Notes: generated from the letters alone by a model not told the origin. A DNA stretch of 64,000 nucleotides from Streptomyces sp. 135 (GCF_020026305.1 NZ_CP075691.1:1302001-1366000), one strand, 5' to 3'; shown: positions 12,770-21,686, numbered from the stretch's first letter. Numbers and translations are program-made.

Positions 12770-12799
12770 TTGAAGGATCGTTCAACGATCCTCTACGTT
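12770..12799 (+). promoter_or_regulatory. predicted promoter of the MFS-pxp operon with a perfect palindromic operator in its spacer
   Basis: TTGAAG (12770-12775) and TACGTT (12794-12799) are separated by 18 bases. The spacer contains a perfect 8+1+8 palindrome, GGATCGTT-C-AACGATCC (12775-12791). An inverted repeat between promoter boxes, in the intergenic region of a divergent GntR gene, is the expected position of a repressor site. Binding by the neighbouring regulator is inferred. Confidence 0.65.
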
Positions 12800-12867
12800 G
12801 TCGGGCACGACTCCACCGCCCCCCTCCCCGCTCCAGCACCCTCCCGTCCCTCTCCTGCGAGGTGCCC

Positions 12868-14193
12868 ATGAGCACGACCCCACCACCCAAGACCGCCCCG
12901 GCCGAGCCCGGCCCGGGTCCACGCGCCGACACGCACGCCCCCCAGAACGAACTCATCGACGACAGCGGCGCGTTCGGCTGGCTGCGGGCGCTCGGTCCAC
13001 GCGGCCGCCGCGCCTTCGCCGGGGCCTTCGGGGGCTACGCCCTCGACTCCTACGACTACTTCACGCTGCCGCTGAGCATGGTGGCGCTCGCCGCGTACTT
13101 CGGCCTCGACAGCGGCCAGACCGGGCTCTTCACCACCGTCACCCTGGTCGTCTCCGCGGTCGGCGGCGCCGTCGCGGGCGTGGTCGCCGACCGCATCGGC
13201 CGCGTGAAGGCACTGATGATCACGGTCATCACGTACGCGGTCTTCACCGTCGCCTGCGGTTTCGCGCCCAACTACGAGACGCTGCTGGTCTTCCGCGCCC
13301 TCCAGGGCCTCGGGTTCGGCGGCGAGTGGGCGGTCGGCGCGATCCTCGTCGCCGAGTACGCCACCGCCAAGAACCGCGGCCGTACGCTCGGCGCGATCCA
13401 GAGCTCCTGGGCCGTCGGCTGGGGCCTCGCCGCGATCGTCTACACCGTGGTGTTCCAGTTCCTGGACGACGACCTCGCCTGGCGCGTGATGTTCTGGACC
13501 GGCGCGCTGCCCGCCCTCCTGGTGATCTATGTGCGCCGCAATGTGCACGACGCCCCCGAGGCGGCGGCGGAGCGCCGAAAGAGCGCGAACAGGGGCTCGT
13601 TCACGGCCATTTTCAAGCCGGGGCTGCTGCGCGTCACGTGCTTCGCGGTGCTCCTGTCCACCGGAGTGCAGGGCGGTTACTACACGCTGGCCACCTGGGT
13701 GCCCACGTATCTGAAGACCGAGCGCGGCCTGACCGTCGTCGGCACCGGCGGCTACCTCACCTTCCTGATCTCCGGCGCCTTCATCGGCTACCTGACGGGT
13801 GGTTACCTCACCGACAAGCTCGGCCGCAAACGGAACATCGCGCTCTTCGCGTTCCTCTCCGCGGCCAGCATCCTGGCCTACACGAACATCCCGGACGGGG
13901 CCAACGGCCTTCTCCTTGTGCTCGGATTCCCGCTCGGCTTCTGTATGTCGGCCATCTTCAGCGGCTTCGGCTCCTTCCTGAGCGAGCTGTATCCGGCCGC
14001 CGTGCGCGGCACTGGACAGGGCTTCACGTACAACACGGGGCGGGCGGTGGGCGCCGTGTTCCCCACTATGGTCGGCTTCCTCGCCGACAGCTGGGGCGTC
14101 GGCGGCGCGCTGGTCTTCGGAGCGGTGGGATACGGCCTCGCCGTCATCGCGCTGTTCGGCCTCCCCGAGACGCGAGGGAGGGAACTGCTGTGA
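12868..14193 (+). CDS. MFS transporter, aromatic/organic acid:H+ symporter type
   Basis: 441 residues with twelve predicted membrane helices. The MFS loop motif is visible as DRIGR after helix 2 ([14 protein letters not shown]) and repeated as DKLGR in the second half ([13 protein letters not shown]). The first helix region carries [11 protein letters not shown], typical of the sugar/organic acid symporters related to YhjE, ShiA and JEN1-type lactate permeases. It is the first gene of an operon with a DUF1445 gene and pxpABC; the next start overlaps or closely follows its stop. Uptake of pyroglutamate or a related acid is the natural inference from context. Confidence 0.85.
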   Translation: MSTTPPPKTAPAEPGPGPRADTHAPQNELIDDSGAFGWLRALGPRGRRAFAGAFGGYALDSYDYFTLPLSMVALAAYFGLDSGQTGLFTTVTLVVSAVGGAVAGVVADRIGRVKALMITVITYAVFTVACGFAPNYETLLVFRALQGLGFGGEWAVGAILVAEYATAKNRGRTLGAIQSSWAVGWGLAAIVYTVVFQFLDDDLAWRVMFWTGALPALLVIYVRRNVHDAPEAAAERRKSANRGSFTAIFKPGLLRVTCFAVLLSTGVQGGYYTLATWVPTYLKTERGLTVVGTGGYLTFLISGAFIGYLTGGYLTDKLGRKRNIALFAFLSAASILAYTNIPDGANGLLLVLGFPLGFCMSAIFSGFGSFLSELYPAAVRGTGQGFTYNTGRAVGAVFPTMVGFLADSWGVGGALVFGAVGYGLAVIALFGLPETRGRELL

Positions 14194-14213
14194 CGCGAGG
14201 AAGGGAAACCACT

Positions 14214-15017
14214 GTGATCGAGCACGCGCGCGTGGGCGACCGCGCGACCCGTACCGCCGAGCAGGCCCGTGCGGCGTTCCGTGCGGGCGAGACGAGTCCG
14301 ACCGCCGGCTGGGCGGCGGGCCGCACGCAGGCCAACCTCATCTCCGTCCCGGCCGACTGGGCGTACGAGATGCTGCTGTTCTGCCAGCGCAATCCGAAGC
14401 CCTGCCCGGTGCTCGACGTCACGGACGCGGGCTCCTGGGTCACACCGCTCGCCCCGGACGCCGATCTCCGCACGGATCTGCCGCGCTACCGCGTGTGGGA
14501 GCACGGCGAGCTGGTCGACGAGCCCACGGACGTCGTCGACCGGTGGCGCGAGGACCTGGTGTCGTTCCTCATCGGGTGCAGCTTCACCTTCGAGTGGGCG
14601 CTCGCCGACGCCGGGGTTCCGCTGCGCCACATCGAGCAGGGCCGCAACGTCCCGATGTACGTGACCACGCGCCCCTGCCGCCCCGCCGGGCGGCTGCACG
14701 GCCCCATGGTCGTGTCGATGCGGCCCGTCCCGCCCAACCGTCTCGCCGACGCCATCAAGGAGAGCGCGCTGATGCCGGCGGTGCACGGCGGCCCCGTGCA
14801 CTGCGGCGAACCGGCCGGGCTCGGCATCGAGGATCTGGGCCGGCCCGACTTCGGTGACCCGGTGGCCGCCGAGCCGGACGACATCCCGGTGTTCTGGGCG
14901 TGCGGGGTGACACCGCAGGCCGCCGTGATGGCATCGCGGCCGCCCTTCGCGATCACGCACGCCCCGGGCCGGATGTTCATCACCGACGCCCGGGACGAGC
15001 AGTACCGCGTGGCTTGA
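14214..15017 (+). CDS. DUF1445 family protein, D-glutamate cyclase / putative hydro-lyase
   Basis: 267 residues from the GTG at 14214, which has GAGGAAGGG upstream. A GTG at 14190, overlapping the MFS stop, with GGGAGG upstream, would add eight residues and is also plausible. Recognisable family features are the N-terminal [18 protein letters not shown] segment, [19 protein letters not shown], and the C-terminal GVTPQ and [12 protein letters not shown] stretches. The eukaryotic relative DGLUCY converts D-glutamate to 5-oxo-D-proline; bacterial members are usually labelled hydro-lyase. Sitting directly upstream of pxpABC supports a role in making or handling oxoproline. The substrate is not provable here. 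Confidence 0.82.
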   Translation: MIEHARVGDRATRTAEQARAAFRAGETSPTAGWAAGRTQANLISVPADWAYEMLLFCQRNPKPCPVLDVTDAGSWVTPLAPDADLRTDLPRYRVWEHGELVDEPTDVVDRWREDLVSFLIGCSFTFEWALADAGVPLRHIEQGRNVPMYVTTRPCRPAGRLHGPMVVSMRPVPPNRLADAIKESALMPAVHGGPVHCGEPAGLGIEDLGRPDFGDPVAAEPDDIPVFWACGVTPQAAVMASRPPFAITHAPGRMFITDARDEQYRVA

Positions 15018-15064
15018 CCGACGACAACCACCTGGCCGTCAAGAACCCCAGGAGACCTCCGCAG

Positions 15065-15829
15065 ATGAGCACCACCTCCATCGATCTGAACGCCGACCTC
15101 GGCGAGGGCTTCGGCCGCTGGCACCTGACCGACGACGAGGAGTTGCTGTCCGTCGTCACCAGCGCCAACGTGGCTTGCGGCTTCCACGCCGGGGACCCGG
15201 TCACCATGCGCAGGGTGTGCGACCGGGCCGCCGAGCGCGGGGTACGGATCGGCGCGCAGGTCTCCTACCGCGACCTGGCGGGCTTCGGGCGGCGCGCGAT
15301 GGACGTGCCACCCGACGAGCTGGCGGCCGAAGTGGCCTACCAGATCGGCGCCTTGGAGGTCTTCGCCCGGGCGGCGGGCACGCGCGTGTCGTACGTGAAG
15401 CCGCACGGCGCGCTCTACAACCGCGTCGTCCACGACGAGGGCCAAGCTCACGCCGTCGTCGAGGGAGTGCTGCTCGCCGGCGCCTCGCTGCCCGTCCTCG
15501 GGCTGCCCGGCTCCCGCTTCCTGGAGTCGGCGGCGCAGGCGGGACTCCCCGCCGTCACCGAGGCGTTCGCGGACCGCGCCTACACCGAGGAGGGCACGCT
15601 GGTGCCGAGGGGCAGCGAGGGTGCCGTCATCACGGAGGCGGACGCCGTCGTCGAACGGTCCCTGGGAATGGCGCGGTCCGGGACGGTCACCTCCCGCACC
15701 GGCCGCGAGATCCCGGTCCGCGCGCGGTCGCTGTGCCTGCACGGCGACACTCCGGGGGCGGTGGAGCTGGCCCGCCGGGTCCGGGCCCGCCTGGAGGCGG
15801 CCGGTGTGCGTGTGGCGGCCTTCGCGTGA
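15065..15829 (+). CDS. pxpA: 5-oxoprolinase subunit A (LamB/YcsF family)
   Basis: 254 residues, full length for PxpA. Family landmarks: N-terminal DLNADLGEGFGRW, then SANVACGFHAGDP (metal-site His), VSYVKPHGALYN, and C-terminal LCLHGDTPGAV. With PxpB and PxpC it forms the prokaryotic ATP-dependent 5-oxoprolinase that opens pyroglutamate to L-glutamate in the cytoplasm. ATG start with AGGAGA eight bases upstream. Its stop overlaps the pxpB start (GTGA), indicating translational coupling. Confidence 0.95.
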   Translation: MSTTSIDLNADLGEGFGRWHLTDDEELLSVVTSANVACGFHAGDPVTMRRVCDRAAERGVRIGAQVSYRDLAGFGRRAMDVPPDELAAEVAYQIGALEVFARAAGTRVSYVKPHGALYNRVVHDEGQAHAVVEGVLLAGASLPVLGLPGSRFLESAAQAGLPAVTEAFADRAYTEEGTLVPRGSEGAVITEADAVVERSLGMARSGTVTSRTGREIPVRARSLCLHGDTPGAVELARRVRARLEAAGVRVAAFA

Positions 15830-16455
15830 GGGTGCTGCCGGTGGGCGAGAAGGCCCTGCTCGTCGAAGTGGCCGACGGCGTCGAGGCGCAGGCCCTCCAC
15901 GCCGAGCTGCTGCGCCGCAGGGCGTCGGGGTCCTTGCGGGTCCGGGAGATCATCCCCGCGGCCCGCACGGTGCTCCTCGACGGCCTCGACGAGCCCACCC
16001 GGGTCGGGGCCGAACTGCCCGGCTGGGAGATCCCGCCGCTGCCCGCGCGCGCGGACGCGGTCCTTGAGATCCCGGTCCGGTACGACGGTCCGGACCTCGC
16101 GGACGTCGCCGCGTACTGGGGGGTGAGCGTGCCCGAGGTGGCGCGGATCCACGCGGCGACGCAGTTCCGCGTCGCCTTCTGCGGGTTCGCGCCCGGCTTC
16201 GGATATCTGACCGGGCTATCCGAGCGCTACGAAGTCCCGCGCCGGGCCACGCCCCGCACCTCCGTCCCCGTGGGCAGCGTCGCCCTGGCAGGCCCGTACA
16301 CGGGCGTGTATCCGCGTGCCTCGCCCGGCGGCTGGCAGCTGATCGGCTCGACGGACGCCGTGCTGTGGGACCACGCGCGCGTGCCCGCCGCGCTGCTCTC
16401 CCCCGGCGTACGCGTGCGCTTCGTGGCGGACACCTCGCCGAAGGGGGCGCGATGA
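15826..16455 (+). CDS. pxpB: 5-oxoprolinase subunit B (KipI family)
   Basis: 209 residues. The KipI-type signature is the FCGFAPGFGYLTGL segment followed by VPRRATPRTSVPVGSVALAG and GGWQLIG. The GTG start overlaps the pxpA stop by four bases, and the stop overlaps the ATG of pxpC, so the three subunits are translationally coupled. KipI in Bacillus also inhibits the KinA sporulation kinase; that role is not implied here. Confidence 0.93.
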   Translation: MRVLPVGEKALLVEVADGVEAQALHAELLRRRASGSLRVREIIPAARTVLLDGLDEPTRVGAELPGWEIPPLPARADAVLEIPVRYDGPDLADVAAYWGVSVPEVARIHAATQFRVAFCGFAPGFGYLTGLSERYEVPRRATPRTSVPVGSVALAGPYTGVYPRASPGGWQLIGSTDAVLWDHARVPAALLSPGVRVRFVADTSPKGAR

Positions 16456-17321
16456 CCGACCGTGCCTTCGCCGTCGTACGGGCCGGGGCGCTGACCACCG
16501 TCCAGGACCTGGGCCGCCCCGGGCACGCCCATCTCGGGGTGCCGCGCTCCGGGGCCCTGGACCCGTCCGCGGCCCGCCTGGTCAACCGTCTGGTGGGCAA
16601 CCCGCCGTACGCCGCCGTCCTGGAGACCACCCTCACCGGCTGCGCCGTACGCCCCCGCCGCCCCGTCACGGTGGCGGTCGGCGGCGCGCCCTGCCCCGTG
16701 ACGGTGGACGGCCGCCCCGCCCCGTGGGGAGCGCCGGTACGGGTACCCGCGGGGGCGCTCCTGGACGTCGGGGCGGCGCTCTCCGGAGTACGGACGTACA
16801 TCGCGTTCGACGGCGGGGTGGCCGTGGAGGCGGTGCTCGGCAGCCGCTCCACGGATCTGCTCTCCGGGCTCGGCCCGCCGCCGCTGGCGGACGGGGCGGT
16901 GCTGCCGCTGGGCAGCGCGAGCGGCACGCACGCGCGCGTGGACACCGTCCCGCAGCCGGGCCCGCCCCGGGAGCTGGTGCTGCGGGTGACGTTCGGGCCG
17001 CGCGCCGACTGGTTCACACCGGCGGCCCTGAACACGCTCACCACGGGCGCGTACCGCGTGTCCTCGGCGAGCAACCGCATCGGTCTGCGCACCGAAGGCC
17101 CCGCCCTGGAACGCGCGCTCCAGGCCGAACTGCCGAGCGAGGGCATGGTGTCGGGTGCCGTGCAGGTGCCGCCGGACGGCAGGCCTGTCGTCTTCCTCGC
17201 CGACCATCCGACGACCGGTGGCTACCCGGTGATCGCGGTCGTCCGGGAGACCGACCTGGCGTCAGCGGCCCAGGCACCACCGGGCACATCGATACGGTTC
17301 GTGGCCGTGGGCCGCCGCTGA
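16452..17321 (+). CDS. pxpC: 5-oxoprolinase subunit C (KipA / biotin-dependent carboxyltransferase-like family)
   Basis: 289 residues starting at the ATG that overlaps the pxpB stop (ATGA). Family landmarks: GALTTVQDLGRPGHAHLGVPRSGALD at the N-terminus (residues 11-36), SNRIGLRTEG, SEGMVSGAVQVPPDG and DHPTTGGYPVIAVV. It completes the PxpABC enzyme. Downstream lies a run of tandem repeats and then the convergent HEAT-repeat gene. Confidence 0.93.
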   Translation: MTDRAFAVVRAGALTTVQDLGRPGHAHLGVPRSGALDPSAARLVNRLVGNPPYAAVLETTLTGCAVRPRRPVTVAVGGAPCPVTVDGRPAPWGAPVRVPAGALLDVGAALSGVRTYIAFDGGVAVEAVLGSRSTDLLSGLGPPPLADGAVLPLGSASGTHARVDTVPQPGPPRELVLRVTFGPRADWFTPAALNTLTTGAYRVSSASNRIGLRTEGPALERALQAELPSEGMVSGAVQVPPDGRPVVFLADHPTTGGYPVIAVVRETDLASAAQAPPGTSIRFVAVGRR

Positions 17322-17333
17322 CCGGTTCCGCGT

Positions 17334-17446
17334 CACCACGCGAACGTCGGCGGCAAGGCCTGCACCACGCGAGCGCGGCGTCAAGGCCTGCACCACGCGG
17401 GCGTCGGCGTCAGTGCCTACACCGCGGGAGCGTCGGCGTCGGGGCC
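17334..17446. repeat. about four degenerate 27-29 base tandem repeats running into the 3' end of the HEAT-repeat gene
   Basis: Units begin CACCACGCG or CACCGCGGG and end near GGCCTG: 17334-17362, 17363-17390, 17391-17419 and 17420-17446. The stop codon of the minus-strand HEAT gene (17417-17419) is at the junction of units three and four, so repeat copy number may have set the C-terminus of that protein. Confidence 0.75.
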
Positions 17447-18856
17447 GATCCTGCTCCGTACCGCCGTCTGTACCTCGTCCTCCTCGGCGGGGTCAGAGGC
17501 GAGCCTGCGCAAGCGGTTGACCACGCGGGCGTCGCCGGTCTCGGCGTGGCGCGCGGCGACCCCGCGGGTGGATTCCTCGCAGTCCCAGAGGCATTCGACG
17601 GCGAAGCCCGCGGCGAAGGTGGGGTCGGTGGCGGCGAGCGCCCGGGCGGCGCGGCCGCGCAGATGGGAGGAGGCCGTCTCGCGGTAGACGTGGCGCAGCA
17701 CGGGGGCCGCGCAGGCGATGCCGAGGCGGCCTGCGCCGTCGACGAGGGTCCAGAGCGTCGGCGCGTCGGGTCCCTCGCCGCGGACCGCCTCGCGGAGCGC
17801 CGCGAGGACCAGCTTGCTGTCCTGCGCGTCGCCCCGGCAGGCGAGCACGCGTCCGGCGGCGGCGCCCAGGGCGTCGGGGCGGTAGGCCCAGCGCCGGGCG
17901 CGCTCGACGGCGGCGGGGTGGCCCATCCGTTCGAAGGCCTCGGTCGCGGCGTCCACCACGACCGGGGAGTGCCCTTCGACGGCGTACTCGATGAGGTCGA
18001 GGACGGCGGGGTCACGGGCGTCCGCCAGGTAGCGAAGCGCGGTGCCGCGCGCCCCGTCGGAGCCGCTCCGGGCGGCCTCGACGATCTCGGCGCGGTCCTC
18101 GGGGCCGGCGACGGCGCTCAGGCAGCGGGCGGCGGGCACGTGCAGCACGGCGCCGCGTTCGAGGCCCTCCTGGGCCCAGTCGAAGACGGCCTGGACGCTC
18201 CAGCCGGGGCGGGGGCCGGCCGGCCGCATCTGCCGCTGCCAGCGGTCGAAGGAGCCCTGTTCCCGCGCGGCGCGCACACGGGCGCCGATATCGGCGCGGG
18301 GGTCCTCCTCCCACAGGCGCCAGGGCCGTGGTTCGTAGGCGTCGCGGACGGTGGCGGCCAGTTCGGCCTCGCCCTCGGCGTCGGCGGGGAATCTGGCGAG
18401 CACGGGGGCGGCGAGGGCGCGCAAGCCCGCGTCGTCGTCGCGCAGGGCCAGCTCGTCCAGGGCCCATGCCCAGTTCGTGCCGAAGGCCGCGTACCGCCGC
18501 AGGAGCTCCAGGGCGTCGTGCCTGCCGTACGAGGCGAGGTGCCCGAGGACGGCGAGGGCGAGACCGGTGCGTGAGTCGTCCGTGTTGAGGACGTCCTCGG
18601 CGTCGAAGAGGTGCCGCTCGATCGCGCCGAGCCCGCCGTGCAGGTCGAGGTAGAGCCGGGCGTAGTACAGCGAGCGGTTCTCCACCTGCCAGTCGTGGCG
18701 TGGATCGTTGAGCACGCAGTGGTCGAGGGCGGCGAGCGCCTCGGACCGCGGTGCCGTGAGTGCGTGCAGCGTGCCGTCGCCGCGGCCGCGCTGCAACAGG
18801 CCGAGCAGCGTACCGCTGGGCGCTATGACCGGATCGAACATGGGAAACAGCCTCAC
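17417..18856 (-). CDS. HEAT-repeat protein of unknown function
   Basis: 479 residues, soluble, no signal peptide or membrane segment. Repeated helical units with the HEAT pattern are visible from about residue 225, for example RGTALRYLADARDPAVLDLIEYA, VVDAATEAFERMG and RGRAARALAATDPTFAAG. The N-terminal half (LYYARLYLDLHGGLGAIERH) is also helical. Such solenoids usually serve as protein-binding scaffolds. There is no operon partner: it ends convergently with pxpC and starts 285 bases from the ankyrin gene, which is on the same strand upstream. Function unknown. Its last residues are encoded by the tandem repeat at 17420-17446. Confidence 0.8.
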   Translation of the reverse strand: MRLFPMFDPVIAPSGTLLGLLQRGRGDGTLHALTAPRSEALAALDHCVLNDPRHDWQVENRSLYYARLYLDLHGGLGAIERHLFDAEDVLNTDDSRTGLALAVLGHLASYGRHDALELLRRYAAFGTNWAWALDELALRDDDAGLRALAAPVLARFPADAEGEAELAATVRDAYEPRPWRLWEEDPRADIGARVRAAREQGSFDRWQRQMRPAGPRPGWSVQAVFDWAQEGLERGAVLHVPAARCLSAVAGPEDRAEIVEAARSGSDGARGTALRYLADARDPAVLDLIEYAVEGHSPVVVDAATEAFERMGHPAAVERARRWAYRPDALGAAAGRVLACRGDAQDSKLVLAALREAVRGEGPDAPTLWTLVDGAGRLGIACAAPVLRHVYRETASSHLRGRAARALAATDPTFAAGFAVECLWDCEESTRGVAARHAETGDARVVNRLRRLASDPAEEDEVQTAVRSRIGPDADAPAV

Positions 18857-18980
18857 ATCAAGCGTCGACGCAACCGGGAATCACGCATTACCTGGCCGCG
18901 CGCCAACACGTCGGGCCGCCCGCCGTCTCTTGCTTGTCGAAGACCATCTTCCTCTGCCTCTCGTCCGTGGCCCTTGGGGT

Positions 18981-19020
18981 CCCGGACGGAGGTCCGGGGG
19001 GCGGGCCGCTCACGGCCCGC
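18981..19020 (-). terminator. two adjacent GC-rich hairpins downstream of the ankyrin gene
   Basis: CCCGGAC-GGAG-GTCCGGG (18981-18998) is followed at once by GCGGGCCG-CTCA-CGGCCCGC (19001-19020), both perfect stems. They lie about 120 bases past the ankyrin stop and before the HEAT-gene start. No U-tract, as is usual in Streptomyces. The rest of 18857-19141 shows no gene I can support. Confidence 0.55.
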
Positions 19021-19141
19021 GCGGTGCGGCAAGATCTGCCCCGCCGTCGCGTCCGTGAATCACGTCGTCATGATGACCCGGCGGTCATGCCCGCCGCGAC
19101 CACATTTCCATCGCCCCCGTCGTTGCTGGTCGGCTACCCGC

Positions 19142-19534
19142 TCAGGCGGCCCCGAACAGCTTCAGCAGCTCCGTCTTCCGGAACATCCGTGCGGTGTCCA
19201 CCGCCGACGGCATCCCGGCGGCCGGGTCGGCCCCGCCGTCCAGGAGGGCCCGGACGACCGCGTCCTCGCCCTTGAAGACGGCGCCGGCGAGCGGCGTCTG
19301 CCCTCGGTCGTTGGCGCGGTTGGCGTCCGCGCCACGCTCCAGGAGGGCGTGGACGGCGTCGGCGTGCCCGTGGTAGGCGGCGAGCATCACCAGCGAGTCG
19401 CCGCTGTCGTTGGTGAGGTCGGCGGGGACGCCCGCGTCGACGTACGCCGCGAGCGCCGCGGCGTCACCCTGCCGGGCCAGATCGAAGATCTTGGTCGCCA
19501 GCTCCACGACCTCGGGGTCGGGGGCTTCGCTCAT
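19142..19534 (-). CDS. ankyrin-repeat protein
   Basis: 130 residues with about three ankyrin repeats: DSLVMLAAYHGHADAVHALLERGADANRAN (about 44-73), GQTPLAGAVFKGEDAVVRALLDGGADPAAG and a degenerate third. Soluble; probably a protein-protein interaction module. ATG chosen because the family starts close to this point (MSEAPDPEVVELATKIFDLARQGD). It is divergent from smeA, with a 283-base intergenic region between them. Partner unknown. Confidence 0.88.
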   Translation of the reverse strand: MSEAPDPEVVELATKIFDLARQGDAAALAAYVDAGVPADLTNDSGDSLVMLAAYHGHADAVHALLERGADANRANDRGQTPLAGAVFKGEDAVVRALLDGGADPAAGMPSAVDTARMFRKTELLKLFGAA

Positions 19535-19817
19535 GGGGGCGTCCGCCTTTCTGGGATGCGCTGCCGGTGCAGCCGTACGAGTGAATCGACAGGGTACTGC
19601 GCTCGGCGGCACATGAGGCGGCCCGGCCGAGGCAAAGATCACGGCGGGCTCGGGGCCCCTCCGAGTCGGCCGTCGCCGCCTGGCACAGCTCCGCCCAGCT
19701 CTGCCATTCGAGGGAAATTTCGCTTATTTCACTCATTTGCACCTTTTGTCGTATGGATACATCCTGTGAGCCTGGAAGAACTCATGGTGACTGTCCCCAT
19801 CAACCAGGAGAACCCTC
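19535..19817 (+). promoter_or_regulatory. intergenic region upstream of smeA with an AT-rich tract
   Basis: No gene. Bases about 19711-19770 are strikingly AT-rich for this genome and include GAAATTTCGCTTATTTCAC, followed by TTTTGTCG and GATACATCC, which could form a promoter. I could not find a clear WhiG-type or WhiA-type site by eye. A ribosome site AGGAGA precedes the smeA ATG. Confidence 0.4.
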
Positions 19818-20012
19818 ATGATCCTGTCCATCTCGGGCGTCGTCCTGCTCGGCATCATCGTCTTCCTCTTCTTCCGCAAAGACGGACTCAAGGCCTCCCA
19901 CGCCCTGGTCTGCGCACTCTTCGGCTTCTACCTCGCGGGCACCGCCATCGCCCCGAGCATCAAGGCCGGCGGCGCGAGCCTGGCGAGCCTGCTGGGCGGG
20001 ATCAAGTTCTGA
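19818..20012 (+). CDS. smeA: small sporulation membrane protein SmeA
   Basis: 64 residues with two predicted membrane helices (about 3-20 and 28-46) and a short hydrophobic tail (GGASLASLLGGIKF). From established knowledge, Streptomyces coelicolor SmeA is a small membrane protein, expressed in sporulating hyphae, that targets the FtsK-like protein SffA to division septa. The downstream gene here is an SffA-type protein, 49 bases away, which matches that operon. ATG with AGGAGA upstream. Confidence 0.88.
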   Translation: MILSISGVVLLGIIVFLFFRKDGLKASHALVCALFGFYLAGTAIAPSIKAGGASLASLLGGIKF

Positions 20013-20061
20013 CACCCCTGCCTTTCGTAGGCACTTTCGTACGCACCTCCAGGAGACTGAC

Positions 20062-21657
20062 GTGGCCAGGCGCCCACTCCCCCGCATCCTGAGCAACGGC
20101 ACCGCGGCCCTCGCGCGAGGCCGGGAGCTGGCACGGTCGGCCGTCGACAGCGCCACGGACGTTCTCCACCCGCTGATCACGATCGCTCGTGGACTGCGCC
20201 GGCTGGCTGCCGCCGGGCGGCGCAAGTGGGTCGACACACCCAAGGACAAGCGCGGACCGCTGCTGTTCTTCGTGGCCTCCGTGCTACTGGTCGTGGTCCT
20301 CGTCCCCTACGGCCCGGGGATCGCCCTCATCGCCCTGATGGGGGCCGCAGCGTGGACGGGCCGCGACCGCACCGGGCGCGCGCCGGCCGGCCCCGACGAG
20401 GCGCAGGCCCAGCGGCTGCGGTGCCTCTACGAAGCGCTCGTCCCGTACTTCTCGGTCCCCGAGGACCCCGCCCCGCTCTTCGCCCACGGCGGCGAATGGG
20501 ACAAGGCGTTCCCTTCCTACGAATTCGACGACACCGGACGGATCTCCCGGCTCGTGGTGCGCTATCCCGCGTACTTCACGGACGGCGAGGCCGAGTCCCG
20601 CGCGCGGATCGAGCAGTTGCTGCACGCGAAGTCGGGACGCGGCCGCGAATACCACTTCGCGTGGGACGAGGAGGGCAACGAACTGACCGTCGCCGTGCTG
20701 CCCCCGCTGCCCACCGACATCGCGGCCCAGCGCTTCGTCACCGCCCCCGGGGAGACCGTCCTCGGCTTCACCGACGAGACCGGCGTCCAGCGCACCCTGC
20801 CGGTGGCCGACGGCGAGGAGCAGCGCGACGTACCCCCCGTCGTGTGGCGCACCGGCATCCGCTCCACCGAGCCCCACCTGCTGATCGCGGGCCAGCCGGG
20901 CAGTGGCACGACAACACTGCTGCGCTCCGTCGCACTCCAGGCGCTGCGGTACGGGGATGTCCTCATCGTCGAGGGCAGCGGCACCGGCGACTACGCCTGT
21001 CTGGCGGGCCGCGAAGGGGTCCTGGCCATCGAGTGCGGGCTGGCCGGGGCGCTGGCGAGCCTCGAATGGGCGGCGCACGAGACCGAGCGCAGGCTCATCG
21101 CCGCCAACCGTGCCCGGCAGGCGGGCCGCCCGTCGCCTGAGGACATCAAGCGGCCCCTGTGGATCCTCCTCGACCGGCCGAGCGCGCTCGGCCACCTCGC
21201 CGCCGCCGACGGGCGCGACGACCCGCAGTCGCTGCTCCACGTACCGCTGCGGCACGGCAGGGCGGCGAACGTGACGGTGGTCGTCGCGGACCAGCTGGAC
21301 TGCCTGGACGCCCTGAGCGACTCCGTACGGCAGCACACACGCGCGCGTGTGGTGCTCGGGCCCGCCCTGCCCGACCAGTTGGAGGAGGTCCTCGGGACGC
21401 GGCCCGCCACGACGCCCACCGCCGAGGTCCCGCCCGGCCGGGGCTACGCGCGGCTCGGCCCCGGCCCGGTGCACCGCATCCAGGTGCCCGCGACGCCCGA
21501 CCCGTACGACGACGCGACCAGCGAGGCGCACCGCCTCGCGGTCATGGAACTGCTGCCGCCGCGGAGCACTCCGGCGGACACCGTGACCGCCGACGAGGCG
21601 CCGGAGGAGCTTCCCGAAACGATCGCCGGGGCGGAGCCGGTACCGGCGGAGAGCTGA
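20062..21657 (+). CDS. sffA: FtsK/SpoIIIE-like sporulation septum protein SffA
   Basis: 531 residues, GTG start with AGGAGA upstream. Two membrane helices at about residues 67-100 follow a basic N-terminus; a cytoplasmic domain occupies the rest. The P-loop region reads IAGQPGSGTTTLLRSVALQAL, so the Lys of Walker A (GxxGSGK[ST]) is replaced by Thr, and the Walker B region WILLDRP has no Glu after the Asp. It still aligns in layout with FtsK/TraB-type pumps. In S. coelicolor the smeA-sffA pair affects chromosome partition and spore maturation. Whether this protein hydrolyses ATP is doubtful from the motifs. Confidence 0.87.
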   Translation: MARRPLPRILSNGTAALARGRELARSAVDSATDVLHPLITIARGLRRLAAAGRRKWVDTPKDKRGPLLFFVASVLLVVVLVPYGPGIALIALMGAAAWTGRDRTGRAPAGPDEAQAQRLRCLYEALVPYFSVPEDPAPLFAHGGEWDKAFPSYEFDDTGRISRLVVRYPAYFTDGEAESRARIEQLLHAKSGRGREYHFAWDEEGNELTVAVLPPLPTDIAAQRFVTAPGETVLGFTDETGVQRTLPVADGEEQRDVPPVVWRTGIRSTEPHLLIAGQPGSGTTTLLRSVALQALRYGDVLIVEGSGTGDYACLAGREGVLAIECGLAGALASLEWAAHETERRLIAANRARQAGRPSPEDIKRPLWILLDRPSALGHLAAADGRDDPQSLLHVPLRHGRAANVTVVVADQLDCLDALSDSVRQHTRARVVLGPALPDQLEEVLGTRPATTPTAEVPPGRGYARLGPGPVHRIQVPATPDPYDDATSEAHRLAVMELLPPRSTPADTVTADEAPEELPETIAGAEPVPAES

Positions 21658-21686
21658 ACCCGGAAGACCGGCCGCGGGGGCCGGGC

